The notes under the pieces were generated by a model, which made no database searches, had not been told where the DNA came from, and saw nothing but the letters and a program-made list of their open reading frames with translations. Positions 1 through 8,406 of a stretch of DNA of 49,394 nucleotides are shown here, one piece after another. This stretch comes from Polynucleobacter sp. MWH-Jannik1A5. GTDB lineage: Bacteria; Pseudomonadota; Gammaproteobacteria; Burkholderiales; Burkholderiaceae. Location of the stretch: NCBI RefSeq assembly GCF_018881795.1, contig NZ_JACVPQ010000002.1, positions 1-49,394 on the forward strand. Direction: 5' to 3'. Both the position numbers and the translations under genes were made by a program. Numbering within the stretch: position 1 is the stretch's first letter; each line of letters opens with the position of its first letter.

Positions 1-907
1 TGGCAGCGCTTCTCGCCAAGTCTCCTTAGGAGCGGGTGTAGTTGCTGATCTGCAGGTGGAATGTCGGGCTGTAAATAGCCGCTTTCTGGATTTGGGATTT
101 CGTCTTCCGGACGAATGTCGAGGGGCTGAGCCTGCCTTGCGGGAAATGGCCACTCAAAGCCTCTCGCGTGGCAAGGTAGAGTTCCGGGCTGCTTGGCGAG
201 TCAATGCTGGGGCAGCTAGCTCGGCTAAATCCAATCCACATGCACTAGGCGCTATTAATAAAGACCGTTTAGACGCTTTGTATACCCTACAAGAAAAAGC
301 CCAAGACGCCTTTCCTAAAGCGCAAGAACTGAGTATTGCTGAAGTATTGCGTTGGCCCGGTGTTGTTTCTGAGCCGCGGGGCGAAGAAGATAGTTGGATT
401 ACTGCCGCAGTTGAAGCAGGGCGTGCAGCTCTTGCAGCTCTCATGGAAAGTCGCAGCGCTGAAGGTAAAGCCTTGGTTGGCGTTCTCACCAGTATTACCA
501 GCAAGATGCGTGAGATTGTTAAGGTGATTGAACCTAAAGTTCCTGAATATGTAGCACAGTACCAAGAGAAGTTGACTGAGCGATTGGCGGAAGCCTTGGC
601 TGCGCAAGAGCAGGCTAAGGCAGGGGCTGAACTTATGGAACGTATTCGTCAAGAGGTTGTCTTGTACGCAGTACGTATTGATGTCGCTGAAGAGTTCGCT
701 CGTTTAAAAACCCACCTCCAGGCTGTAGATACAGCGCTCACAGGCAAGGGCCCAGTAGGCAAGCGTTTGGATTTTCTGATGCAAGAACTCAATCGTGAAG
801 CCAATACCTTAAGTTCCAAATCTGTATCGGAAGAGTGCACCCAAGCAGCGCTAGAGCTCAAACTGTTTATTGAGCAAATGCGTGAACAAGTTCAAAATCT
901 TGAGTAA
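1..907 (+). CDS. yicC: YicC family endoribonuclease-like protein, 5' partial
   Basis: The reading frame is open from base 2, so the start codon lies upstream and at least 301 residues are visible. The visible start (ECRAVNSRFLD, then LGFRLPD) matches the conserved N-terminal block of YicC proteins, and the C-terminal part contains the family pattern LxxLxQELNREANTLSSKS followed by a coiled, charged tail ending in EQVQNLE. YicC is a widespread stress-linked protein; E. coli YicC is reported to act as an endoribonuclease. It lies 11 bases before gmk, as in many proteobacteria, so the two are probably co-transcribed. An internal GTG at 56 is not the real start, because homology continues upstream of it. 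Confidence 0.9.
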   Translation, partial: GSASRQVSLGAGVVADLQVECRAVNSRFLDLGFRLPDECRGAEPALREMATQSLSRGKVEFRAAWRVNAGAASSAKSNPHALGAINKDRLDALYTLQEKAQDAFPKAQELSIAEVLRWPGVVSEPRGEEDSWITAAVEAGRAALAALMESRSAEGKALVGVLTSITSKMREIVKVIEPKVPEYVAQYQEKLTERLAEALAAQEQAKAGAELMERIRQEVVLYAVRIDVAEEFARLKTHLQAVDTALTGKGPVGKRLDFLMQELNREANTLSSKSVSEECTQAALELKLFIEQMREQVQNLE

Positions 908-918
908 TTAATTCATTC

Positions 919-1557
919 ATGACTAACGCTATTTTGACTCCATCCTATCAAGGCAGCATGTTGATGATCGTGGCACCATCGGGTGCCGGTAAATCATCTT
1001 TAGTGAATGCTTTGTTAAAAGATGACCAGGGATTAAAACTTTCTTTATCGACTACCACTCGTGCCCCAAGACCGGGAGAGGTAGACGGCAAAGACTATCG
1101 TTTTTTGACCAAAGAAGATTTTTTGCAAGAACGTGATCAAGGCCATTTTTTGGAGTGGGCAGAAGTACATGGTCATTTCTACGGCACATCCAAGCCGTGG
1201 ATTGAGTCGCAAATGCAAGCAGGCAGCGATGTCATGTTAGAGATCGATTGGCAGGGCGCCCAACAGATTCGTAAATTAATTCCTTCAGTGCAGTGGATCT
1301 TCATATTCCCGCCATCTATTGAGGCTTTAGAGGAGCGCTTACGTAAACGGGGTCAAGATGATGAGGCCACCATTGAGCGGCGCTTGGCAGCTGCTCATAT
1401 CGAGCTCACGCATGCCCATGAGGCGGATTACATCGTTGTGAACGATTCCTTTGATCAGGCTTTAGTGGATTTGAAGCATATTTTGGCTTCTAGCCGCCTG
1501 CGTTCTGGGCCCAGTATGGCCAGAAATCCAGCGCTTTTGAAGCGCCTTGGGGTCTAA
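919..1557 (+). CDS. gmk: Guanylate kinase
   Basis: Gmk transfers phosphate from ATP to GMP to make GDP in the cytoplasm, and it also feeds the GDP/GTP pool from which SpoT makes (p)ppGpp. The 212-residue length is normal for the family. The P-loop APSGAGKS is at residues 19-26, followed by the GMP-binding segment [11 protein letters not shown] and later the SRxRxG-like region near the C terminus. It follows yicC by 11 bases and precedes rpoZ by 44, giving the classic gmk-rpoZ-spoT order. The ATG at 919 has only a weak ribosome site, so translation may be coupled to yicC; an internal ATG just before the P-loop is a less likely start. Confidence 0.97.
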   Translation: MTNAILTPSYQGSMLMIVAPSGAGKSSLVNALLKDDQGLKLSLSTTTRAPRPGEVDGKDYRFLTKEDFLQERDQGHFLEWAEVHGHFYGTSKPWIESQMQAGSDVMLEIDWQGAQQIRKLIPSVQWIFIFPPSIEALEERLRKRGQDDEATIERRLAAAHIELTHAHEADYIVVNDSFDQALVDLKHILASSRLRSGPSMARNPALLKRLGV

Positions 1558-1601
1558 TCAGTTATCCTATAGGTATTGAAGCTAAATTAAGTGAGTTCAG
1601 C

Positions 1602-1805
1602 ATGGCCCGTATTACTGTAGAAGATTGCCTTAAAACGATTCCAAACCGATTTGAATTGGTTTTGGCTGCCACTTATCGTGCGCGCCAATTGGTGCAAGGT
1701 CACTCCCCACGTGTTGAGTCCAGAGATAAAGCTACTGTAGTTGCATTGCGCGAAGTAGCTGCTGGTGTAACCGACCGTGACATGTTGACCAAAGTACCTC
1801 TGTAA
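1602..1805 (+). CDS. rpoZ: DNA-directed RNA polymerase subunit omega
   Basis: Omega is the small subunit that helps fold and hold the beta-prime subunit of RNA polymerase and forms part of a ppGpp binding site on the enzyme. The 67-residue protein begins [10 protein letters not shown] and contains the family core [16 protein letters not shown] followed by the [15 protein letters not shown] segment. The length fits short betaproteobacterial omega proteins. Placement between gmk and spoT is the conserved arrangement that links omega to the stringent response. The start ATG at 1602 follows a poor GAG-type ribosome site. Identification is secure by sequence and context. Confidence 0.96.
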   Translation: MARITVEDCLKTIPNRFELVLAATYRARQLVQGHSPRVESRDKATVVALREVAAGVTDRDMLTKVPL

Positions 1806-1820
1806 TTTAGGAGTTCCGGT

Positions 1821-4208
1821 GTGGAGCTCCCTCTTGGACAAGTCAAAACATCGGAAAAAGTAGGAAGCATCTTGCCTAAAGATGCTTCGCTTGACTCAGC
1901 TCAAGCGCAATTGTTGGATATCGAATCCAACACATCTCAAAGCGGTAAAAAATCTATCATTGCGAGTTTGTTAGCGCAATCGAGTCGTCATTTGTTTGGG
2001 CCTACCTCAGCACCCAATCTACCCCTCAAGCATCAGGTAGTTTCGATAGAGGGGTTGCTATCAAAGTTGACCTATCTCAAACCAGAAGAAATTGCGCAAA
2101 TCAAAAAAGCTTTTCAGTTTTCGGATGCAGCGCATTTAGGTCAATACCGCCATAGCGGTGAACCGTACATCACCCATCCAGTTGCTGTTGCTGAGCTTTG
2201 CGCTACCTGGCGCTTAGATGCACCTTCCATCATGGCGGCATTAATGCACGATGTGATTGAAGATACCGGTTGCACAAAAGCAGATTTAGTTGAAAAGTTT
2301 GGCAACAAAGTGGCCGAGCTGGTTGAAGGTCTAACTAAACTCGATAAATTAGAGTTTCAGAGTCATGCTGAGGCGCAAGCGGAGAGCTTTCGCAAGATGT
2401 TCATGGCGATGGCACGCGATGTTCGCGTTATCTTAGTCAAGCTGGCTGATCGTACGCACAATATGCGCACTCTCGATGCAGTGCCGATGGAGAAGCGTCG
2501 TCGTGTAGCAGCGGAAACCATTGAAATCTATGCACCCATTGCTCACCGTCTCGGCCTGAACGTCATTTACCGCGATCTCCAGGATCTAAGCTTCCGTTAC
2601 TCGATGCCAATGCGTTTTAGGGTGATTGAAGGGGCGGTCAAGCGGGCGCGTGGTAATCGCAAGGAAATGGTTGAGAAGATTTTGCAAGCTTCTCGTATGG
2701 CATTCGCTAAAGCCAATTTAGAAGTCGATCTTCGCGGTCGTGAAAAGACGCTCTTTAGCATCTATAACAAGATGCGCTCTAAGCATTTAAGCTTTTCGCA
2801 GGTATTGGATGTGTATGCATTTCGCGTTACCGTTCATTCGATCGACGAATGCTATCGCGCGCTAGGTATTTTGCATTCTTTATATAAGCCAATGCCTGGC
2901 AAGTTTAAAGATTACATTGCCATCCCTAAGTTGAACGGCTATCAATCCTTACACACTACCTTATTAGGCCCATCGGGCGTGCCGGTTGAGTTTCAGATTC
3001 GCACAACTGATATGCATGCCGTTGCTGAGGCAGGGGTGGCAGCGCATTGGGCCTATAAAGATGGTTCGCCCGATATGAGCGAAGTACAAAACCGAGCTCA
3101 TCAATGGCTGCAGTCTTTGATTGATATTCAAGATAGTAGTGGCGATTCACAAGAATTTTTAGAACACGTCAAAATCGATTTGTTCCCAGATGCCGTGTAT
3201 GTATTCACACCTACTGGACAGATTAGGGCTTTACCAAGGGGCGCTACCGCACTTGATTTTGCATACTCCATCCATAGCGATCTTGGTAATACTTGTGTAG
3301 CCGTCAAGATCAATGGTCTGCAATTGCCCTTGCGTAGCGAGCTTAAAAATAGTGACATTGTTGAGGTCATTACTTCCGCAAGCTCACAGCCTAATCCCGG
3401 TTGGCTCGCTTTTGTGCGAACTGGCAAAGCCCGCGCTTCTATACGCCATTCTTTAAAGACCAAGCATTATTCCGAATCTCTACAACTGGGTGAACGCCTA
3501 TTAGCAAATGCATTGCGCCAGCAAGGTGTAGATGCTGCATTGCTGAGCCCCGAGATTTGGGAAAAGCTTACCCATTGGACGGGCGACAAAACCAGAGAAG
3601 AGGCTTGCGTCAATATTGCCTTGGGAAGACGATCACCCCAAGAGTTGGCCATACGCCTCAAAATTTTGATTGATGATGAAGGCGGATCAGAGCAGATGCG
3701 CTTGGGTGCCACTGATTGGGTTGCGCCAAATCAAGAAATCAATCACCATCAACGTCAAGCTATTTTGGTGGATGGCCGTGAAGGTAATTCAATTCATTTT
3801 CAAACCTGTTGCCATCCAATTCCAGGCGATAACATCATTGGTTATCTCGGTAAGGGTGAGGGATTACAGGTTCATACCAATGACTGTCCTATAGCCTTAC
3901 GCATGCTCTCCAAAGATAGCGATAAGTGGGTAGAGGTGGAGTGGGGCAAAGAACTCAATCGCGAGTTTGAGCTTGATTTGGCCATTGATACACGCCAAGG
4001 TAAAGGTGTTTTGGCTAGAGTTGCCAGTAGTGTGACTGCAGCCGATTCCAACATCATGAATGTTTCGATGGAAGACCGCTTTAAAGAGGATTCTGTAACC
4101 ATTCGCTTTACGATCCAAGTCTATGATCGCTTGCATCTCTCTAAAGTGATGCGTAGTTTGCGCGCTAATCCAGATGTGATGAGGGTGACGAGAACGCGCG
4201 CTGTTTAG
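1821..4208 (+). CDS. spoT: Bifunctional (p)ppGpp synthetase/hydrolase
   Basis: This RelA/SpoT homologue makes and degrades the alarmone (p)ppGpp. The HD hydrolase domain is intact, with the His-Asp pair at residues 143-144 in HDVIEDTG. The synthetase domain follows (GREKTLFSIYNKM, then FKDYIAIPKLNGYQSLHTT), then a TGS domain near residues 445-505 and a C-terminal ACT domain. Total length is 795 residues, with about 70 residues ahead of the conserved core, longer than usual. The start is GTG at 1821, supported by a TAGGAG ribosome site seven bases upstream and 15 bases after rpoZ. Whether the synthetase is as active as the hydrolase cannot be read from sequence. Its stop codon overlaps that of convergent greB. 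Confidence 0.96.
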   Translation: MELPLGQVKTSEKVGSILPKDASLDSAQAQLLDIESNTSQSGKKSIIASLLAQSSRHLFGPTSAPNLPLKHQVVSIEGLLSKLTYLKPEEIAQIKKAFQFSDAAHLGQYRHSGEPYITHPVAVAELCATWRLDAPSIMAALMHDVIEDTGCTKADLVEKFGNKVAELVEGLTKLDKLEFQSHAEAQAESFRKMFMAMARDVRVILVKLADRTHNMRTLDAVPMEKRRRVAAETIEIYAPIAHRLGLNVIYRDLQDLSFRYSMPMRFRVIEGAVKRARGNRKEMVEKILQASRMAFAKANLEVDLRGREKTLFSIYNKMRSKHLSFSQVLDVYAFRVTVHSIDECYRALGILHSLYKPMPGKFKDYIAIPKLNGYQSLHTTLLGPSGVPVEFQIRTTDMHAVAEAGVAAHWAYKDGSPDMSEVQNRAHQWLQSLIDIQDSSGDSQEFLEHVKIDLFPDAVYVFTPTGQIRALPRGATALDFAYSIHSDLGNTCVAVKINGLQLPLRSELKNSDIVEVITSASSQPNPGWLAFVRTGKARASIRHSLKTKHYSESLQLGERLLANALRQQGVDAALLSPEIWEKLTHWTGDKTREEACVNIALGRRSPQELAIRLKILIDDEGGSEQMRLGATDWVAPNQEINHHQRQAILVDGREGNSIHFQTCCHPIPGDNIIGYLGKGEGLQVHTNDCPIALRMLSKDSDKWVEVEWGKELNREFELDLAIDTRQGKGVLARVASSVTAADSNIMNVSMEDRFKEDSVTIRFTIQVYDRLHLSKVMRSLRANPDVMRVTRTRAV

Positions 4209-4711
4209 TTTTGCAAATATTGAACGTCTAAGATTTCAATTTCAGCAGGACCGGTTGGCGTCTGAATGAAAACACAATCACCAATGCGCGCCTTAATGAG
4301 TGCTTTTGCAATCGGTGATACCCAGCTGACATGCCCTTTATCTAAGTCGACTTCATCCACCCCCACAATCGTGATAACAGTCTCTTTGCCGGATTGAGCA
4401 CCCGCTAGCGCGGAGTAGGTGACAGTTGCCCCAAAGAAGACCTGGTCGGCGTCATTTTCCCCGGATTTTCGGGCGGAATTATCGACAACTACCGCAAATT
4501 CGAGGCGTTTATTGAGAAAGCGAATACGCCTGTCGATCTCTCTGAGACGCTTTTTTCCGTAGATATAGTCGCCATTTTCCGATCGGTCGCCATTGCTGGC
4601 GGCCCAGTGCACCACCTTGACAACCTCCGGTCTATCAAGGTTTAAGAGCTGTAGGAGCTCGGTTTTGATGCGCTCATGACCAGCAGGGGTGATGTAGTTC
4701 TTCTCTTCCAT
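4205..4711 (-). CDS. greB: Transcription elongation factor GreB
   Basis: GreB binds the RNA polymerase secondary channel and stimulates cleavage of backtracked transcripts. The 168-residue protein has the N-terminal coiled coil with the acidic tip (SENGDYIYGKKRLREIDRR, typical of GreB rather than GreA) and a C-terminal FKBP-like domain. I place the start at the ATG ending at 4711, giving MEEKNYITPAGHERI; a longer frame runs backwards through tRNA-Arg and is not real. No Shine-Dalgarno sequence precedes this ATG, but a CATAAT box lies exactly six bases upstream, so the mRNA may be leaderless. It is convergent with spoT and divergent from tRNA-Arg. Confidence 0.95.
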   Translation of the reverse strand: MEEKNYITPAGHERIKTELLQLLNLDRPEVVKVVHWAASNGDRSENGDYIYGKKRLREIDRRIRFLNKRLEFAVVVDNSARKSGENDADQVFFGATVTYSALAGAQSGKETVITIVGVDEVDLDKGHVSWVSPIAKALIKARIGDCVFIQTPTGPAEIEILDVQYLQN

Positions 4712-4719
4712 GGCATAAT
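4711..4719 (+). promoter_or_regulatory. Extended -10 promoter element for tRNA-Arg
   Basis: TGGCATAAT fits an extended -10 element (TGn plus a five-of-six match to TATAAT) and would start transcription about four bases before the tRNA. No good -35 box is visible. It overlaps the greB start codon on the other strand. Confidence 0.45.
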
Positions 4720-4723
4720 TATG
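4718..4723 (-). promoter_or_regulatory. Putative -10 box of greB
   Basis: Read on the minus strand this is CATAAT, followed by six bases and the greB ATG. Together with the plus-strand box it forms the palindrome CATAATTATG at 4714-4723, so one symmetric element may serve both directions. No clear -35 box was found for this strand. Confidence 0.35.
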
Positions 4724-4729
4724 GCTGTT

Positions 4730-4806
4730 GCGGCTGTAGCTCAGCTGGATAGAGTACTTGGCTACGAACCAAGGGGTCGTGGGTTCAATTCCTGCCAGCC
4801 GCACCA
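4730..4806 (+). tRNA. tRNA-Arg (anticodon ACG)
   Basis: A full cloverleaf can be drawn. The acceptor stem GCGGCTG (4730-4736) pairs with CAGCCGC (4796-4802), the anticodon stem is CTTGG/CCAAG with loop CTACGAA, and the T arm contains GGTTCAATTCC. The anticodon ACG is at 4764-4766; the A is normally edited to inosine by TadA so that CGU, CGC and CGA codons are read. The 3' CCA is encoded. It lies 18 bases from greB, divergently arranged. Confidence 0.97.
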
Positions 4807-4816
4807 ACTTATATGA

Positions 4817-4851
4817 GGGCCTAGTTGCAAAACTGGGCCCTTTTCATTTTT
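4817..4851 (+). terminator. Rho-independent terminator after tRNA-Arg
   Basis: The stem GGGCCTAGTT (4817-4826) pairs with AACTGGGCCC (4831-4840), with one G-U pair and a GCAA tetraloop. The U-rich tract TTTTCATTTTT follows. Confidence 0.9.
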
Positions 4852-4883
4852 AAGCCTTTTACATCACTTAAACCTGTATCCCT

Positions 4884-4889
4884 TATAGT
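4884..4889 (+). promoter_or_regulatory. Putative -10 box of the Mla-like operon
   Basis: TATAGT lies exactly six bases before the ATG at 4896 and no Shine-Dalgarno sequence lies between, which would place the transcription start on the A of the start codon. A TTTACA at 4858-4863 resembles a -35 box, but the 20-base spacing is too long to be convincing. Confidence 0.4.
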
Positions 4890-4895
4890 TGGGTT

Positions 4896-6068
4896 ATGAG
4901 CAATTCTGACACCATTTCTGCCGTTTCTGAGGCCCCAGTTGCTGTTTGGTCGCAAATAGGCGCTACTTCTGCGAAGGTGTCACTTTCCGGAGTTATTAAC
5001 GCTTACTCCTTGGGCGGAATCTGGACTCAAATTCGCGATTCTCAAGATGCTTGGTTAAAGCAAGGCGATAGCAAGGCGAAATCACTCAGCGTCGATTCTT
5101 CAGGCGTTGCTTCTTTGGATGGTGCTGGCATCGCATTTTTGATTGCAATAGAAGAAGCGCAGACTGTTGCTGGCGGCAAATATGAATTAACAGGATTGAA
5201 CTCACGTTATCAACCTCTATTAAAAGAGTTTGATCCCATCAATAATTTATTTCCGACACCATTGGAAAAACCCAAAAGAAGTTTTGTGGTGAGCCTGGGG
5301 ATGGCAGTTCAAAACATCATTGATGACACCGTAGGTTTAATTGAATTCATGGGTCATCTGTTTTCGGATTTAGTGTGGTCTGTCAGAAACCCAAAGCACG
5401 TGCGATGGGGTGACTTTATCAATGCTGCTGTTGAGGCAGGTATAGCGGCATTGCCAATCGTTGGATTAGTAGCTTTCTTGATTGGTGTGATCTTATCTTT
5501 CCAGGCTGCAATTGGTATGAAACAGTTTGGCGCAGTATCTTTTGTAGGCCCGCTGGCAGCGCTAGGCATTGTTCGCGAAATGGGCCCCTTAATTACCGCT
5601 ATTTTGTTGGCTGGTCGTTCATCAGCAGCCTTTGCAGCTGAGATTGGCACGATGACGGTGAACAGCGAAGTAGATGCTTTAGTTTCAGGCGGCTTAAGCC
5701 CCATGCGTTTCTTGGTTGTGCCGCGTGTTCTTGCGGGCATACTAGTTGCGCCGATTTTGACTTTATTTGCCGACATCGTCAGTATTTTTTCTTCGATGTT
5801 GACGATGTTGATCTATGGCATTCCATTTATCAATTTTTACAATGGAATGTTGTCTGCTGTAGATGTTGAAGATATTCTTTCTGGATTATTAAAGGCAACT
5901 CTCTTTGGCGTGGTTATCTCGGCAATGGGTTGTTTGCGAGGCATGCAAACCGGTAATGGCGCAGCAGCGGTGGGCATCTCTGCTACCCGTGCAGTGGTCA
6001 GTAGTATCGTCATGATTGTCATTGTTGACGGTATTTTTGCCTTCATTTCCTATAAAACAGGTTTCTGA
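4896..6068 (+). CDS. MlaE-type lipid ABC transporter permease with N-terminal STAS domain
   Basis: The 390-residue protein joins two parts. Residues about 15-110 form a STAS domain resembling MlaB, and residues about 140-390 are an MlaE-type permease with several hydrophobic segments (VRWGDFINAAVEAGIAALPIVGLV and later). In E. coli MlaB and MlaE are separate proteins of the inner-membrane complex that moves phospholipids between the inner and outer membranes. The STAS signature region reads DGAG (residues 75-78), where the family usually has a Ser or Thr after the Asp. The ATPase gene overlaps its stop by one base, and the MCE and lipoprotein genes follow. The ATG at 4896 has no clear ribosome site. 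Confidence 0.9.
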   Translation: MSNSDTISAVSEAPVAVWSQIGATSAKVSLSGVINAYSLGGIWTQIRDSQDAWLKQGDSKAKSLSVDSSGVASLDGAGIAFLIAIEEAQTVAGGKYELTGLNSRYQPLLKEFDPINNLFPTPLEKPKRSFVVSLGMAVQNIIDDTVGLIEFMGHLFSDLVWSVRNPKHVRWGDFINAAVEAGIAALPIVGLVAFLIGVILSFQAAIGMKQFGAVSFVGPLAALGIVREMGPLITAILLAGRSSAAFAAEIGTMTVNSEVDALVSGGLSPMRFLVVPRVLAGILVAPILTLFADIVSIFSSMLTMLIYGIPFINFYNGMLSAVDVEDILSGLLKATLFGVVISAMGCLRGMQTGNGAAAVGISATRAVVSSIVMIVIVDGIFAFISYKTGF

Positions 6069-6853
6069 TGGACGCGCCGACTACTCCTAATAATTCTCCT
6101 TACGCCATCGACGTACAGAACTTGACAGTCGGGTACGGCTCCAAGGTTTTGATGCAGAACCTTAACTTCACCGTCAATAATGGTGAAATTTTTGTCATTC
6201 TAGGGGGCTCGGGTTGCGGTAAATCGAGCCTTCTTAAAAACCTGTTTGGTTTATATCAGCCATTGGGAGGCGATGTCCTGATTGAAGGGCAAAACATCAC
6301 CACGGCTACTGGAGCTGAACGTCAAAAGATCATGACCAGCTTTGGGGTGATGTATCAGCAGGGCGCTCTATTTGGATCAATGAATCTGCTGGATAACGTC
6401 ACACTGTTTATGCAGGAATACACCCAGCTGACGCAGGCTCAAATGAATCTTCTAGCGCGCTGTAAGCTCGACTTGGTTGGCCTCTTGCCTTACGAGACTT
6501 ATATGCCGAGCGAAATCAGTGGTGGCATGCAAAAGCGTGCTGCGATTGCAAGAGCAATGGCACTGGATCCTAAAATATTGTTTTTGGATGAACCTTCTGC
6601 AGGCCTTGATCCAATCACCTCAGCAGATCTTGACAGCACCATCCAGGATCTATCAAAAAACCTCGGCATTACCTTTGTAATCGTATCTCACGAGTTGGCA
6701 AGTATTTATGCCATTGCTGACAAAGTCATCATGTTGGATAAGGACGCAAAAGGCATCATTGCTGAGGGCGATCCAAAAGTATTAAGAGATACCAGTAAGG
6801 ATCCTAGAGTGCATCAATTTTTCAATCGCATTATGAGTAAGGACGCAGCATGA
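6068..6853 (+). CDS. MlaF-type lipid ABC transporter ATP-binding protein
   Basis: This 261-residue ATPase powers the permease encoded directly upstream. All nucleotide-binding motifs are intact: Walker A GGSGCGKSS at residues 46-54, the signature ISGGMQKRAAIARAM from residue 150, Walker B ILFLDEP at 170-176 and the switch His at 208. The signature with SGGM and a following basic pair is typical of MlaF-like proteins. The start codon shares its first base with the last base of the permease stop (TGATG), and the next gene overlaps its end by four bases, so translation is probably coupled through the operon. The cell role, outer-membrane lipid traffic, is inferred from the family. Confidence 0.92.
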   Translation: MDAPTTPNNSPYAIDVQNLTVGYGSKVLMQNLNFTVNNGEIFVILGGSGCGKSSLLKNLFGLYQPLGGDVLIEGQNITTATGAERQKIMTSFGVMYQQGALFGSMNLLDNVTLFMQEYTQLTQAQMNLLARCKLDLVGLLPYETYMPSEISGGMQKRAAIARAMALDPKILFLDEPSAGLDPITSADLDSTIQDLSKNLGITFVIVSHELASIYAIADKVIMLDKDAKGIIAEGDPKVLRDTSKDPRVHQFFNRIMSKDAA

Positions 6854-7779
6854 GCAATAACTCAAATCCGAATTATTTCCGCTTAGGCATTTTTGTTCTT
6901 GCCGGAATAGGGGTGCTATTGGCAGTGATACTGATCTTTGGATCCGGACAGTTTTTTAAAAAATCTTTCTATATTGAAACCTATATTAAGCAGTCCGTTA
7001 CTGGCTTGGATGCTGGTGCTGCAGTGCGCTTTAGGGGTGTAAAGGTAGGTCAGGTCACCATGATTGGTTTAACAGGGGATATTTATGAAAAAGATGTTCC
7101 CTTTGAAGAGCGTCGTCAGTATGTGATCGTTCGCATGCAAATTTATGGTGAGCAAGTGGATATGGACCACCTGAATATTTTCGTCAAAAATAATTTACGT
7201 GCGCGCGTTAAGTCGATGGGTATCACTGGTGTGAACTATGTAGAGTTTGATTTTGTTGGCGAAGCCAATCGGACAGAAGAGCTTCCGTATAGTTGGAAGC
7301 CTGAATACCCAGTCATTCCATCTTTGCCTAATCAGGCTGATGAAATCATTTCCGGTATTCAAAAGCTGATTGGCGCCCTCAATCATATGGATATCGATGG
7401 CACCCAGAAGAAGTTAGATTCCTTGTTGGGTAATCTGAATGTGTTAATGGCTGGTGATGGCAAAAGCAATAATGGCATGATTGAGTCCGTTAAGCAGCTA
7501 AACCTCATCATGGCTCGGATTGCTAAGGTAACTGACAAAGATGAGCTGGGCATTCTGATGCGTGAGCTTGTGGGTACGATGGTGACCTTGCGTCAAACAG
7601 TCTCTAGCATTCAAGGCGATACGAGTGTCACAATTGAGAACCTGAAGCAGGTTAGCGAAAATCTCAACGAATTTAGTCGAATTGCTAGCCAATCGCCGTC
7701 AAGCTTAATTTGGGGTGAGCCTCCCGCAAAAATTACACCACCGCTGAATGGCACAGGCGCTTCAGGAGCACAAAAATGA
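6850..7779 (+). CDS. MlaD-type MCE domain protein
   Basis: The 309-residue protein starts with a short cytoplasmic tail, a single transmembrane segment (about residues 11-31) and an MCE domain (about 35-120) with the expected VTGLDAGAAVRFRGVKVGQV pattern, followed by a long helical periplasmic part. MCE proteins form hexameric rings that hold lipids beside the permease. It is longer than E. coli MlaD (about 180 residues), with a C-terminal helical extension like the larger MCE proteins. The gene overlaps the ATPase gene and the lipoprotein gene by four bases each (ATGA). Lipid binding is inferred from the family. Confidence 0.92.
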   Translation: MSNNSNPNYFRLGIFVLAGIGVLLAVILIFGSGQFFKKSFYIETYIKQSVTGLDAGAAVRFRGVKVGQVTMIGLTGDIYEKDVPFEERRQYVIVRMQIYGEQVDMDHLNIFVKNNLRARVKSMGITGVNYVEFDFVGEANRTEELPYSWKPEYPVIPSLPNQADEIISGIQKLIGALNHMDIDGTQKKLDSLLGNLNVLMAGDGKSNNGMIESVKQLNLIMARIAKVTDKDELGILMRELVGTMVTLRQTVSSIQGDTSVTIENLKQVSENLNEFSRIASQSPSSLIWGEPPAKITPPLNGTGASGAQK

Positions 7780-8402
7780 TGAAACGAATTCTCTTTATTG
7801 CAGCAATTCTGGGATTAGTCTCATGCTCTTTGCCTACTAGGGCGCCAGTTGCGTCAACGAGTTGGATGGTGGCCCCTGAGCGAACCGGAGCAGCGCTACC
7901 AACCCGTTCAGATCTCTGGCTCAAGATTGGGCCAGTCACGGTAGCGCCGCCATTTGATGCAAAGTCTTTGGTCTACCGTCTCGGCGATCAACGGTATGAG
8001 AAGGACTTTTATAACATCTACACCGTGATCCCTTCGGAGATGATCTCTAATGCGGAGCGCAAATGGTTTAACCAAGCCAATATCTTTTCTGCGACGGTTG
8101 GTCAGGGCAATACCTTTTTCCCTTTCTATACCTTGCAGCTAACAGTGAATGAGTTTTATGGGGATTACCGCATTAAGCCTGAGGCAGTAGTTAGTGTGGA
8201 GTTTTTCCTATCTGCAGCTACCGCAGGAAAAACCAATCCCTTGATTGGTGCAAATCGATATACAAAACGCGTAGCACTTAAAGACAATACCCCTGAGGCA
8301 CTTGTTTTGGGTCAGCAGCAAGCCTTAGCTGAAATCTTCCGTGAGTATGAAGTTCAGCTTTCCAAGTATGCGGCCAATTTACCAAAACCTTTGGGTCAGT
8401 AA
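7776..8402 (+). CDS. ABC-type transport auxiliary lipoprotein
   Basis: The 208-residue product has a lipoprotein signal peptide with lipobox LVSC, the modified Cys being residue 17. The mature part resembles the ABC_trans_aux/PqiC group (YRLGDQRYEKDFYNIYTV), outer-membrane lipoproteins that partner MCE-type lipid transporters. It replaces the MlaC and MlaA genes found in the E. coli mla operon, neither of which is adjacent here. The gene overlaps the end of the MCE gene by four bases and ends five bases before the next start. I infer that it links the MCE ring to the outer membrane. Confidence 0.85.
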   Translation: MMKRILFIAAILGLVSCSLPTRAPVASTSWMVAPERTGAALPTRSDLWLKIGPVTVAPPFDAKSLVYRLGDQRYEKDFYNIYTVIPSEMISNAERKWFNQANIFSATVGQGNTFFPFYTLQLTVNEFYGDYRIKPEAVVSVEFFLSAATAGKTNPLIGANRYTKRVALKDNTPEALVLGQQQALAEIFREYEVQLSKYAANLPKPLGQ

Positions 8403-8406
8403 GTTT

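Noticed and set aside
4712..4807. An upstream extension of the greB frame by 32 codons
   Set aside because: It runs antisense through the whole tRNA-Arg gene and has no similarity to GreB N termini; the family starts at the ATG ending at 4711.
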